Shown here one piece after another: positions 35,143 to 46,194 of a stretch of DNA of 64,000 nt. Below the pieces are notes generated by a model. That model saw only the letters and a list, made by a program, of their open reading frames with translations. It did no database searches and was not told the origin of the DNA. The translations under genes were made by a program, and so were the position numbers. Position 1 is the first letter of the stretch. Every line of letters starts with the position of its first letter. Source of the DNA: Bolinopsis microptera (Eukaryota > Ctenophora > Tentaculata > Lobata > Bolinopsidae); contig NC_087076.1 in the NCBI RefSeq assembly GCF_026151205.1, forward strand, positions 21,508,828 to 21,572,827. The letters are read 5' to 3'.

Positions 35143-35873
35143 GACCCTGACCCTGACCCTGACCCTGACCCTGACCCTGACCCTGACCCTGACCCTGACC
35201 CTGACCCTGACCCTGACCCTGACCCTGACCCTGACCCTGACCCTGACCCTGACCCTGACCCTGACCCTGACCCTGACCCTGACCCTGACCCTGACCCTGA
35301 CCCTGACCCTGACCCTGACCCTGACCCTGACCCTGACCCTGACCCTGACCCTGACCCTGACCCTGACCCTGACCCTGACCCTGACCCTGACCCTGACCCT
35401 GACCCTGACCCTGACCCTGACCCTGACCCTGACCCTGACCCTGACCCTGACCCTGACCCTGACCCTGACCCTGACCCTGACCCTGACCCTGACCCTGACC
35501 CTGACCCTGACCCTGACCCTGACCCTGACCCTGACCCTGACCCTGACCCTGACCCTGACCCTGACCCTGACCCTGACCCTGACCCTGACCCTGACCCTGA
35601 CCCTGACCCTGACCCTGACCCTGACCCTGACCCTGACCCTGACCCTGACCCTGACCCTGACCCTGACCCTGACCCTGACCCTGACCCTGACCCTGACCCT
35701 GACCCTGACCCTGACCCTGACCCTGACCCTGACCCTGACCCTGACCCTGACCCTGACCCTGACCCTGACCCTGACCCTGACCCTGACCCTGACCCTGACC
35801 CTGACCCTGACCCTGACCCTGACCCTGACCCTGACCCTGACCCTGACCCTGACCCTGACCCTGACCCTGACCC
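35143..35873 (-). repeat. Perfect (TCAGGG)n telomere-variant array, about 122 copies
   Basis: 731 bp of GACCCT/CCCTGA hexamers without a single substitution or indel that I can see. The G-rich strand is the minus strand, TCAGGG, a one-base variant of the animal telomere hexamer TTAGGG. Short true TTAGGG runs follow about 0.7 kb away. All long open frames here are repeat artefacts. Confidence 0.97.
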
Positions 35874-35899
35874 ACAACTGATTTTTTCTGATCAGCGAT

Positions 35900-36980
35900 A
35901 ATAACTGCTTTTTTAACAATAACGCTATAAAATGCGCTTATTTCGAAAACCCACCGTTTATTGGCGATTATTTTACGCCAATAAACGGTCCCGTTAATAA
36001 ACGATTAGAAAAGATTATAATCGCTTTTTCCATAATTTTTTTTTGCAAAAGCGACTGTAAGCGCTTTAAAAGCGATAATAAATGCAGAATTAAAAATATT
36101 AGTGATAAAAAATCGCTTTTATTTTAGGGTTGGCGATTATAATCGCTCCGTAAGCGCTTTTCAAAAAACGCTTATAAATCGTTCTTTGGACCGTTTTTAA
36201 AACGCTTTTAATCGACTATGATATAAGCAATTAGATTCACTAGGGAAACTGAAAGTTACAAATTAAAAAGCGCCTACTAATCCTTTAAAAAAACGATTTT
36301 TTATTTTAAGTTGATAAGCCGAGCGTGCTAAATCACTCTACAGTCGATCTTCGAAATTTTTCTAAAAGGCCCCCCGACAGTTGAGACCAACATCATTCGA
36401 TGTATTTTCGGACGCTGATTCCGAATCACCCCCCATGATCCATAGGGTTAAAATGCTCCCTTAGCGAGATATTGGCGAAAAACTGTCTTGATCACGTGAT
36501 ATGACCATATACGGAAGTTAGTCTAATTTCTCGTTAGGGTTAGGGTTTCAGCATATGCTTTTGTTAAAGATTGGGTTAGGGTTAGGGTTGGGATCAGATT
36601 AGAGGGCCATGATTTCGAATAGTCATTCAGGGCCACCAAGAGAACGTGTTTAAAAAGTCACGTGACAGTCGAGTGTAGAGTGATTAATCATCATCCTTAA
36701 TAAGCGGTTTAAATCGATTATAAAACGATTATAAGCGACAATAAGCGATTTTTCGAAATCTGATAATAAGCGATATTTTCACTATATGATCAGCGCTTAT
36801 AAACGCTTTTCTTGAAATTTTCCTACTGAAAAGCGTTTATAAGCGCTTATTTATTTGCTGTCTATAAGCGATTATAAACGATTATAAGCGCTTCTTTACG
36901 TAATTGGAACGAGGACAAAATTAACAAAAAAATTACGCGATATTATAAGCGATTATTACGCTTAGGCGTTAAATATAGAC
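35900..36980. repeat. Zone of degenerate GCGATTATAA/CGCTTATAA palindromic words
   Basis: About 1 kb packed with short self-complementary words such as AAGCGATTATAATCGCT, AAGCGCTTATAA and GATTATAAGCG, in both orientations and irregular spacing. It includes a perfect 13-bp hairpin, CCGTTTATTGGCG at 35954-35966 with its complement at 35976-35988. It looks like a diverged satellite or cruciform-prone region. No coding potential. Confidence 0.7.
36533..36591 (+). repeat. Short interstitial TTAGGG telomeric repeats
   Basis: Two runs of GGGTTAGGGTT-type sequence, at 36533-36547 and 36571-36591, with two to three hexamers each. The G-rich strand is the plus strand, opposite to the TCAGGG array upstream. 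Confidence 0.85.
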
Positions 36981-37489
36981 ATAGTTATAAGAAGTGTTCT
37001 TTCGGCATTTTATTTTTAGTTTAACTTTAAGCGCGCAAAGCCGTGTAGTAGTGCTAGGGTTAAATTTAAATGATTTTTCAGCGTAAGGCTGTTGGCCGTA
37101 AATGTTGGCGAAAATTAAAGTTTTTAAATATTCGGAAAAAAGTTTTGGGTAGAGTCATGTCAAAGATGTTGTAAAGTAGAATCGTTAGAATTCTCTTTAG
37201 TTCACTTTATTTACAACGTCCTATGAAGCAGTAGGAAAATTGCGTTTAAGTTATTAGGAGCACTATTGTTATGAAATGTTTGGTAGTAATACTAATAGTA
37301 TACTTATAGGGACCGCTACACATTTCCGGGTAGTGCGGCACACGGTGTAAAGTTTAACTGTTTAACAGTTAGTTTAGAATTTAGAAGATTTGGTTTATAT
37401 TATTATTTCATTTTACACGTTAATTGAGTGTATTCGGTTGACTGGCAAACCTGCTGTCAGACCATTTAACCAACTGTCAATTTGGAGCC

Positions 37490-37646
37490 ATCCGCTCTTT
37501 TGCACTTGACTTACAGCCAAAAAAGTTTCAGTTTTATATCTTTTACCGTTTTTGCGGAAATTTGCGTTAAAGTTGATGCCGCGGTGTCAGTAAAATGGCA
37601 CGATAAATATATATCGCCTCGCTTTATATATATGATATAGTAAGAT
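37490..37646 (+). repeat. Interspersed repeat family A, copy 2
   Basis: About 130 bp closely similar to 29259-29392, including AAAAAGTTTCAGTTTTATAT and GGTGTCAGTAAAATGGCACG. It ends about 115 bp before the hAT element. Confidence 0.8.
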
Positions 37647-38085
37647 ATGCGTTGTGCCGTCACGCGTTATGGCGTGACGAGTTTTGAGTATATATCCGAA
37701 GAGCCGGAAGTGGAGAGATCACTTCTTAGTTGCCCCTTAATCATTTTAAGGGATTCGAATTAGGAACCGACCGGATATCCGGCTGAATCCGGATCCGGCC
37801 GGATATCCGGCTTCAATATCCGGTTCCGGCTCCGGCTCCGGTTTCAAAAATTTTGCCGGATTTTTTGCCGGATATTTCATTTTTAAAATGTATTTCTAAA
37901 ATCTTGAAATGCATATTTTTCGTCACATTTTAACTCGAATCGCTAAAAATCAAAACTTTTTCACTTTACTTTGAAAAAAAATATTTTCGGCTAATAATGA
38001 ACAGGGTAGCATGAAACGTGGAGAAAAGTAGTTTTCAGAAAAACTTCGAAAACATTTTGACTTACAAAATTTTCGGTCTGAGTGA

Positions 38086-39970
38086 TTTTCGATACGTACC
38101 TCCTGTATCGAGAGCTCCCGCTTCCGAGCTTGTGTTGCAAAGGGAAGGCTTACAACAGATTGTCGTGAAGTATATACTGCCGTTCCCTGAGAAAAGGCAT
38201 TAAGTCCATTTTAAGGCATTAAGTGCATTTTTACGAAATTTTGAGATATTGTTACAAAATTTTCAGGAGAAGATTCTCTACAACTTAAGCTATGAATCAA
38301 GTTATGAAAATACTGTTTTAGCTGTCACGAAAGGCAGCTTAAGTCACAAAAAACTTGAATATTTAGCTCGTTATCCCAAAACCTTCCCTGAGAAAAGGCA
38401 TTAAGTCCACTTTATTTGCAGTTTTTGTATTTTTTGGCCTAGAACTTCCACAGCTTTAGTTATATCGAAAAGATTTGTATGTGGTCGTTATAAGCTCAGC
38501 AAGCAAAAAATTTTGGTACCAATATTTAAAAATTTAAATAAATATTATTTTCAACATTTTTGAACCTGAACACAAGTAGTAGTAACGGGTCCCCCCTTGT
38601 GTGAATTATTGAAACATTTTTTGAAAAATTTGGTGCTTTAAATATTGTGTGTTCAAATTTTTTTAACCCAAATTAATGCGTCTGACTGAATGCGATGCTG
38701 TAAAAATTATTTCAATATATTCGATATTTAAGAAGAAATTTATCCATTTTTCGTCAATAATACATACTTGCAATGCACAGGAGGCTCACATAATTATACT
38801 GCAAAGATATGATCAAAAATATAGAAATGTTGTATTTTCTGGGTTGACTTTATTTGAGGAAAAATGGACTTACTGCCTTTCTAGAGAGGAATCGGTTAAA
38901 TTCAATCCTGATAAAAGGCAGTAAGTCCGCAATTCCCTCAGAAAAGGCATTAAGTCCAATTCGGATGGGAAAATAGTTCAGTTATTCTGGAGAAAAATGG
39001 TTTTTATAGATCAGTGTTGGTGAATTTATGCTTTTAAGCATGTTTAGGACATATGTAATAAAGCTTATTGAATGGGAAAAGCGAGCGACCGATTTCATTC
39101 TCGGTATCAATTTGCATTTGCGGACGGTTATTCAAATTAATATCATTTAATTTTGTTTGGGTAAGAAAGACATATATAATTATATTACTTCATCTTGTTA
39201 CATTTTTACACGGTAAGTTAAGAAAACCATCTCATTATTTAAAAGTAGCCGTGTTCCTCCAAACCTACGACTTTAAGGAACTAAAAGTAGCTGTATTTCG
39301 CCGTTAACCTACACCTTATACTGTATACTTCATATCATGATTGGGTCGTAATTCAAAAGCTAATTTGACAAGAACTAGAAGTGGGGCTCATTGGGTCACT
39401 TAACGTCACTTGCGTCACACTCACAGCGAAGGTATGTGTTTTCTGATCTAGGAACATGTACCTTGCTCGGATATTAGATTATTCATTATTCTACTAATAT
39501 CGATCCAGGATTGTTCCGCAGAAGCAATATTACGAGGTGCAAGGATCTCAAAGGAACTTTTAATCGAATTCAACAATCAAAAGGTCGTACCTACTCGTAT
39601 GTGATTTGCCTTGAGTCACAGCAAAGGTATGTGTTTATTGCCTTTACAATTAGGTTACCTGTCTGCAGGAGTAGGACTAGGGAAAGATGATAGTTTGGCC
39701 AGTAATACTTGTATAAGTCGCCAATGCACAATCTAAAGTTTGTGGACCTCAGTTAAGCCTTTCACTTGTTAATATCAGTATATCTGTATAATATATAGTC
39801 CTAGTCCTACAGACTGGTAATATAATTGTCCAGCCTTATTATCTGGGAGCCTTATTTTTAGGAGCCTTATTTTCTAAGGTCCGACAGTCGACTCATTCTC
39901 GATACTTACCTCCTGTATCGAAAGCTCCCGCTTCCGAGCTCGTGTTGCAAAGGGGAGGCCTGCCTTCCGA
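38086..39970 (+). repeat. Internal direct repeats within the hAT element
   Basis: A 60-bp segment containing CTCCCGCTTCCGAGCT and GTGTTGCAAAG occurs at about 38090-38152 and again at 39900-39960. A second family, CCTGAGAAAAGGCATTAAGTC, occurs at about 38184, 38386 and 38935. A 15-bp inverted pair (GGACTTACTGCCTTT and complement) spans about 38866-38928. These look like nested insertions or an internal satellite. Confidence 0.7.
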
Positions 39971-40049
39971 GATCGCATTACCAGGGGAAGCCTCGAGTCC
40001 CCCCCCCCCCCCCCCCCCCCGGTAGGATATGCCAATTGCATGTCATTCT

Positions 40050-40290
40050 TGATAATAACTTGTCTACTAACTCTTGTTACATCTAGTCTGCTCTCGTAAT
40101 TCGTTACTACGTACTGCTTGTAGATCGTTGATTTGATATATTACCCTTGGCTATAATTTCTACTGCTAAACAGAAAACATCATCGGTCTGGTCATACTAC
40201 TCAGAGGAATGCGGAACCCCGTATGCACGTTGCAACAAGTGCTCAGTCAACTTGCAGCTTGCTGCTTGCCTATCAGAATTTCAATTATGA
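40050..40290 (+). pseudogene. BED zinc-finger remnant of hAT transposase
   Basis: The plus-strand frame reads KTSSVWSYYSEECG then YARCNKCSV from 40174 and stops at 40288-40290. S-x-VW-x-Y/F followed by A-x-C-x2-C is the first half of a BED finger, the DNA-binding domain of hAT transposases and ZBED proteins. The second half (His pair) and the catalytic domain are absent. The frame points towards the right terminal repeat only 0.3 kb away, so the coding region is rearranged or truncated. The left limit is approximate. Confidence 0.6.
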
Positions 40291-40867
40291 CTTTCATTTG
40301 GTTGAAAATTGTACGAAAATTAGCTAAAAATTATTCGAAAATTTAGGTGGGGCACGAGAACTGTTAGTTAGACTGTAAACACTATCTTATTGTGTGATTC
40401 CACATGATAATGACAAATATCTAAAAATAAGGATATTAATTTAAATTTTGCGGCAAGTTCCGGCTGCCTTATATTTTACCCTCCAAACACCGGATTTGGT
40501 CCGGCAGAATCCGGCAGAATCCGGCTAACCGGATAGTAAATTGATATCCGGCAAGATCCGGTCCGGCAGCCAAAAGCCCATTCCGGTCGGTTCCTAATTC
40601 GAATTGACGGTAGCCAGTCTTACTGAGCACTACCATTTGTGATTAAACAAATCGAGTGATCTATTTAATCACGTCAATCGTTTGGAGCGGAAACTTGGAA
40701 GTTTTTGTCTGTTGACGTTCACTTTGTATTACTTTTCCATTTAATTAATTATCCATTTTAATTTACTTGTTTCCTTTCTCATTTCTACCATACGGTACGC
40801 CCTGCTGTTCGTGCTACGTGACAAGAGCTTGACTAGCATACACTAAATACCAAGAAACGCGGTTTTC

Positions 40868-43800
40868 TATATATATCTTGTACTGCTACAGTGGAGAAGG
40901 CTAAGGTCGTGTGAGGATGTCGAGAGACTCTCGAACCTAACTATATCTTGTACTGCTGCAGTGGAGAAGGCTAAGGTCGTGTGAGGATGTCGAGAGACTC
41001 TCGAACCTAACTATATCTTGTACTGCTGCAGTGGAGAAGGCTAAGGTCGTGTGAGGATGTCGAGAGACTCTCAAACCTAACTATATCTTGTACTGCTACA
41101 GTGGAGAAGGCTAAGGTCGTGTGAGGATGTCGAGAGACTCTCGAACCTAACTATATCTTGTACTGCTGCAGTGGAGAAGGCTAAGGTCGTGTGAGGATGT
41201 CGAGAGACTCTCGAACCTAACTATATCTTGTACTGCTGTAGTGGAGAAGGCTAAGGTCGTGTGAGGCCGATGTCGAGAGACTCTAAAACCTAAGTATATC
41301 TTGTACTGCTGCAGTGGAGAAGGCTAAGGTCGTGTGAGGATGTCGAGAGACTCTCAAACCTAACTATATCTTGTACTGCTGCAGTGGAGAAGGCTAAGGT
41401 CGTGTGAGGATGTCGAGAGACTCTCAAACCTAACTATATCTTGTACTGCTGCAGTGGAGAAGGCTAAGGTCGTGTGAGGCCGATGTCGAGAGACTCTAAA
41501 ACCTAACTATATCTTGTACTGCTGCAGTGGAGAAGGCTAAGGTCGTGTGAGGATGTCGAGAGACTCTCAAACCTAACTATATCTTGTACTGCTGCAGTGG
41601 AGAAGGCTAAGGTCGTGTGAGGATGTCGAGAGACTCTCAAACCTAACTATATCTTGTACTGCTGTAGTGGAGAAGGCTAAGGTCGTGTGAGGATGTCGAG
41701 AGACTCTCAAACCTAACTATATCTTGTACTGCTGCAGTGGAGAAGGCTAAGGTCGTGTGAGGATGTCGAGAGACTCTCAACCTAACTATATCTTGTACTG
41801 CTGCAGTGGAGAAGGCTAAGGTCGTGTGAGGATGTCGAGAGACTCTCAACCTAACTATATCTTGTACTGCTACAGTGGAGAAGGCTAAGGTCGTGTGAGG
41901 ATGTCGAGAGACTCTCGAACCTAACTATATCTTGTACTGCTGCAGTGGAGAAGGCTAAGGTCGTGTGAGGATGTCGAGAGACTCTCAAACCTAACTATAT
42001 CTTGTACTGCTGTAGTGGAGAAGGCTAAGGTCGTGTGAGGCCGATGTCGAGAGACTCTAAAACCTAAGTATATCTTGTACTGCTGCAGTGGAGAAGGCTA
42101 AGGTCGTGTGAGGCCGATGTCGAGAGACTCTAAAACCTAAGTATATCTTGTAGTTGTACTGCTGCAGTGGAGAAGGCTAAGGTCGTGTGAGGCCGATGTC
42201 GAGAGACTCTAAAACCTAAGTATATCTTGTACTGCTGCAGTGGAGAAGGCTAAGGTCGTGTGAGGCCGATGTCGAGAGACTCTAAAACCTAAGTATATCT
42301 TGTAGTTGTACTGCTGCAGTGGAGAAGGCTAAGGTCGTGTGAGGATGTCGATATACTCTCAAACCTAACTATATCTTGTACTGCTGTAGTGGAGAAGGCT
42401 AAGGTCGTGTGAGGATGTCGAGAGACTCTCAACCTAACTATATCTTGTACTGCTACAGTGGAGAAGGCTAAGGTCGTGTGAGGATGTCGAGAGACTCTAA
42501 AACCTAACTATATCTTGTACTGCTGCAGTGGAGAAGGCTAAGGTCGTGTGAGGATGTCGAGAGACTCTCGAACCTAACTATATCTTGTACTGCTACAGTG
42601 GAGAAGGCTAAGGTCGTGTGAAGATGTCGAGAGACTCTCAACCTAACTATATCTTGTACTGCTGCAGTGGAGAAGGCTAAGGTCGTGTGAGGATGTCGAG
42701 AGACTCTAAAACCTAACTATATCTTGTACTGCTGCAGTGGAGAAGGCTAAGGTCGTGTGAGGATGTCGAGAGACTCTCAACCTAACTATATCTTGTACTG
42801 CTACAGTGGAGAAGGCTAAGGTCGTGTGAGGATGTCGAGAGACTCTCAACCTAACTATATCTTGTACTGCTGCAGTGGAGAAGGCTAAGGTCGTGTGAGG
42901 ATGTCGAGAGACTCTCAAACCTAACTATATCTTGTACTGCTGTAGTGGAGAAGGCTAAGGTCGTGTGAGGATGTCGAGAGACTCTCAACCTAACTATATC
43001 TTGTACTGCTACAGTGGAGAAGGCTAAGGTCGTGTGAGGATGTCGAGAGACTCTAAAACCTAACTATATCTTGTACTGCTGCAGTGGAGAAGGCTAAGGT
43101 CGTGTGAGGATGTCGAGAGACTCTCGAACCTAACTATATCTTGTACTGCTACAGTGGAGAAGGCTAAGGTCGTGTGAGGATGTCGAGAGACTCTCAACCT
43201 AACTATATCTTGTACTGCTGCAGTGGAGAAGGCTAAGGTCGTGTGAGGATGTCGAGAGACTCTAAAACCTAACTATATCTTGTACTGCTGCAGTGGAGAA
43301 GGCTAAGGTCGTGTGAGGATGTCGAGAGACTCTCAACCTAACTATATCTTGTACTGCTACAGTGGAGAAGGCTAAGGTCGTGTGAGGATGTCGAGAGACT
43401 CTCAACCTAACTATATCTTGTACTGCTGCAGTGGAGAAGGCTAAGGTCGTGTGAGGATGTCGAGAGACTCTCAACCTAACTATATCTTGTACTGCTGCAG
43501 TGGAGAAGGCTAAGGTCGTGTGAGGATGTCGAGAGACTCTCGAACCTAACTATATCTTGTACTGCTACAGTGGAGAAGGCTAAGGTCGTGTGAGGATGTC
43601 GAGAGACTCTCAACCTAACTATATCTTGTACTGCTGCAGTGGAGAAGGCTAAGGTCGTGTGAGGCCGATGTCGAGAGACTCTAAAACCTAACTATATCTT
43701 GTACTGCTGCAGTGGAGAAGGCTAAGGTCGTGTGAGGATGTCGAGAGACTCTCGAACCTAACTATATCTTGTACTGCTGCAGTGGAGAAGGCTAAGGTCG

Positions 43801-45706
43801 TGTGAGGATGTCGAGAGACTCTCAAACCTAACTATATCTTGTACTGCTGCAGTGGAGAAGGCGGCTAAGGTCGTGTGAGGATGTCGAGAGACTCTCGAAC
43901 CTAACTATATCTTGTACTGCTGCAGTGGAGAAGGCTAAGGTCGTGTGAGGATGTCGAGAGACTCTCAAACCTAACTATATCTTGTACTGCTGCAGTGGAG
44001 AAGGCGGCTAAGGTCGTGTGAGGATGTCGAGAGACTCTAAAACCTAACTATATCTTGTACTGCTGCAGTGGAGAAGGCTAAGGTCGTGTGAGGATGTCGA
44101 GAGACTCTCGAACCTAACTATATCTTGTACTGCTACAGTGGAGAAGGCTAAGGTCGTGTGAGGATGTCGAGAGACTCTCAACCTAACTATATCTTGTACT
44201 GCTGCAGTGGAGAAGGCTAAGGTCGTGTGAGGATGTCGAGAGACTCTCGAACCTAACTATATCTTGTACTGCTGCAGTGGAGAAGGCTAAGGTCGTGTGA
44301 GGATGTCGAGAGACTCTCAACCTAACTATATCTTGTACTGCTGCAGTGGAGAAGGCTAAGGTCGTGTGAGGATGTCGAGAGACTCTCGAACCTAACTATA
44401 TCTTGTACTGCTGCAGTGGAGAAGGCTAAGGTCGTGTGAGGATGTCGAGAGACTCTCAACCTAACTATATCTTGTACTGCTGCAGTGGAGAAGGCTAAGG
44501 TCGTGTGAGGATGTCGAGAGACTCTCAAACCTAACTATATCTTGTACTGCTGCAGTGGAGAAGGCTAAGGTCGTGTGAGGATGTCGAGAGACTCTCAACC
44601 TAACTATATCTTGTACTGCTGCAGTGGAGAAGGCTAAGGTCGTGTGAGGATGTCGAGAGACTCTCAACCTAACTATATCTTGTACTGCTACAGTGGAGAA
44701 GGCTAAGGTCGTGTGAGGATGTCGAGAGACTCTCAACCTAACTATATCTTGTACTGCTGCAGTGGAGAAGGCTAAGGTCGTGTGAGGCCGATGTCGAGAG
44801 ACTCTAAAACCTAACTATATCTTGTACTGCTGCAGTGGAGAAGGCTAAGGTCGTGTGAGGATGTCGAGAGACTCTCGAACCTAACTATATCTTGTACTGC
44901 TACAGTGGAGAAGGCTAAGGTCGTGTGAGGATGTCGAGAGACTCTCAACCTAACTATATCTTGTACAGCTGCAGTGGAGAAGGCTAAGGTCGTGTGAGGC
45001 CGATGTCGAGAGACTCTCAAACCTAACTATATCTTGTACTGCTGCAGTGGAGAAGGCGGCTAAGGTCGTGTGAGGATGTCGAGAGACTCTCAAACCTAAC
45101 TATATCTTGTACTGCTGCAGTGGAGAAGGCTAAGGTCGTGTGAGGATGTCGAGAGACTCTCAAACCTAACTATATCTTGTACTGCTACAGTGGAGAAGGC
45201 TAAGGTCGTGTGAGGATGTCGAGAGACTCTCGAACCTAACTATATCTTGTACTGCTACAGTGGAGAAGGCTAAGGTCGTGTGAGGATGTCGAGAGACTCT
45301 CAAACCTAACTATATCTTGTACTGCTACAGTGGAGAATGCTAAGGTCGTGTGAGGATGTCGAGAGACTCTCGAACCTAACTATATCTTGTACTGCTGCAG
45401 TGGAGAAGGCTAAGGTCGTGTGAGGATGTCGAGAGACTCTCGAACCTAACTATATCTTGTACTGCTACAGTGGAGAATGCTAAGGTCGTGTGAGGATGTC
45501 GAGAGACTCTCGAACCTAACTATATCTTGTACTGCTGCAGTGGAGAAGGCTAAGGTCGTGTGAGGATGTCGAGAGACTCTCGAACCTAACTATATCTTGT
45601 ACTGCTGCAGTGGAGAAGGCTAAGGTCGTGTGAGGCCGATGTCGAGAGACTCTCGAACCTAACTATATCTTGTACTGCTACAGTGGAGAAGGCTAAGGTC
45701 GTGTGG
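40868..45706 (+). repeat. 70-bp satellite with higher-order repeats, about 69 copies
   Basis: The unit runs from CTATATCTTGTACTGCTGCA through GTGGAGAAGGCTAAGGTCGT to GAGAGACTCTCGAACCTAA. Recurrent length variants are -1 (TCTCAACC), +3 (GAGGCCGATG for GAGGATG), +3 (GAAGGCGGCTAAGG) and +6 (TGTAGTTGTAC). A block at 42706-42918 is repeated at 43262-43474, a 556-bp offset of eight units, showing higher-order duplication. Units of 69 bp keep a minus-strand frame open with a 23-residue period; 70-bp units break it. No evidence of coding. Confidence 0.96.
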
Positions 45707-45798
45707 TTCGTTAGCAAGGATGGTGGGGAAAACTGGGAATACACTATAGATAAGTTAAATGATGGTGAGAGAAATGGAAAATTAATATATCTTTGTAA

Positions 45799-45891
45799 TA
45801 CAGTAATAGAGTAATAGAGTAATAGAGTAATAGAGTAATACAGTAATACAGTAATACAGTAATACAGTAATACAGTAATACAGTAATACAT
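45799..45891 (+). repeat. 8-bp microsatellite (AGTAATAC/G)n
   Basis: About 11 copies of AGTAATAG then AGTAATAC units. Confidence 0.93.
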
Positions 45892-45946
45892 TGCAATATC
45901 GTCCAAAAAATTATATTATGGGATGGAAACGTTATACCGGTTGTAA

Positions 45947-46126
45947 CTAGTCCACAACACTATTTATTTCACTTTTAAATAAAAAGCTCAATGCCTTGCC
46001 GAGATTGTCTTGCTCCTGAATCTTCCTGTTGTACTGCTCCCTGAGCGAGCTCTTCATCACAGCTGGGTCAGAGTTCTTGTAGATCGCTAACTCCTCTTCC
46101 ACCTTCTGTTGGTGCGCTTCTAACAA
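45947..46126 (-). CDS. 3'-terminal exon of an unidentified coiled-coil protein
   Basis: The minus strand encodes 59 residues and a stop (45949-45947). It starts LLEAHQQKVEEELAIYKNSD, contains SSLREQYNRKIQEQDNLG and ends FLFKSEINSVVD. The strongly charged, heptad-like composition and balanced codon use look like real coding sequence, in contrast to the AT-rich surroundings. A candidate acceptor (CACTTCAG) lies directly upstream at 46127-46134, with an in-frame TGA just beyond, so the exon edge fits. The rest of the gene would lie at higher coordinates, past the Penelope-like element that begins 70 bp away on the other strand. I do not recognise the protein. Confidence 0.5.
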   Translation of the reverse strand: MLEAHQQKVEEELAIYKNSDPAVMKSSLREQYNRKIQEQDNLGKALSFLFKSEINSVVD

Positions 46127-46194
46127 CTGAAGTGATCATTAAATGTTTCTGATCTGTGTCATACGCCTGTGATATTTGGCGAAGTATATAATAT

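Larger units (their letters stand above)
37761..40596. mobile_element. hAT-type DNA transposon, non-autonomous or decayed
   Basis: Perfect 15-bp terminal inverted repeats, TAGGAACCGACCGGA at 37761-37775 and its complement at 40582-40596. The 8-bp target duplication ATTCGAAT is present on both sides (37753-37760 and 40597-40604). An 8-bp target duplication and a TAGG/CAGG-type terminus are hallmarks of the hAT superfamily. Subterminal regions carry many CCGGATATCCGG-like palindromes at both ends, a usual hAT transposase-binding layout. A BED zinc-finger remnant lies near the right end. No intact transposase is visible: the rest is AT-rich with internal repeats and a poly(C) tract near 40000-40020. 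The perfect ends suggest fairly recent insertion. Confidence 0.9.

Noticed and set aside
35023-35919. Dipeptide-repeat proteins (Asp-Pro, Thr-Leu, Arg-Val, Gly-Gln) over the CCCTGA array
   Set aside because: Direct translation of a hexamer repeat in several frames, with no coding flanks.
35143-36591. Head-to-head telomere fusion relic
   Set aside because: A fusion should read TTAGGG then CCCTAA along one strand. Here the C-rich block comes first and the G-rich one second, 0.7 kb apart, which is the wrong order.
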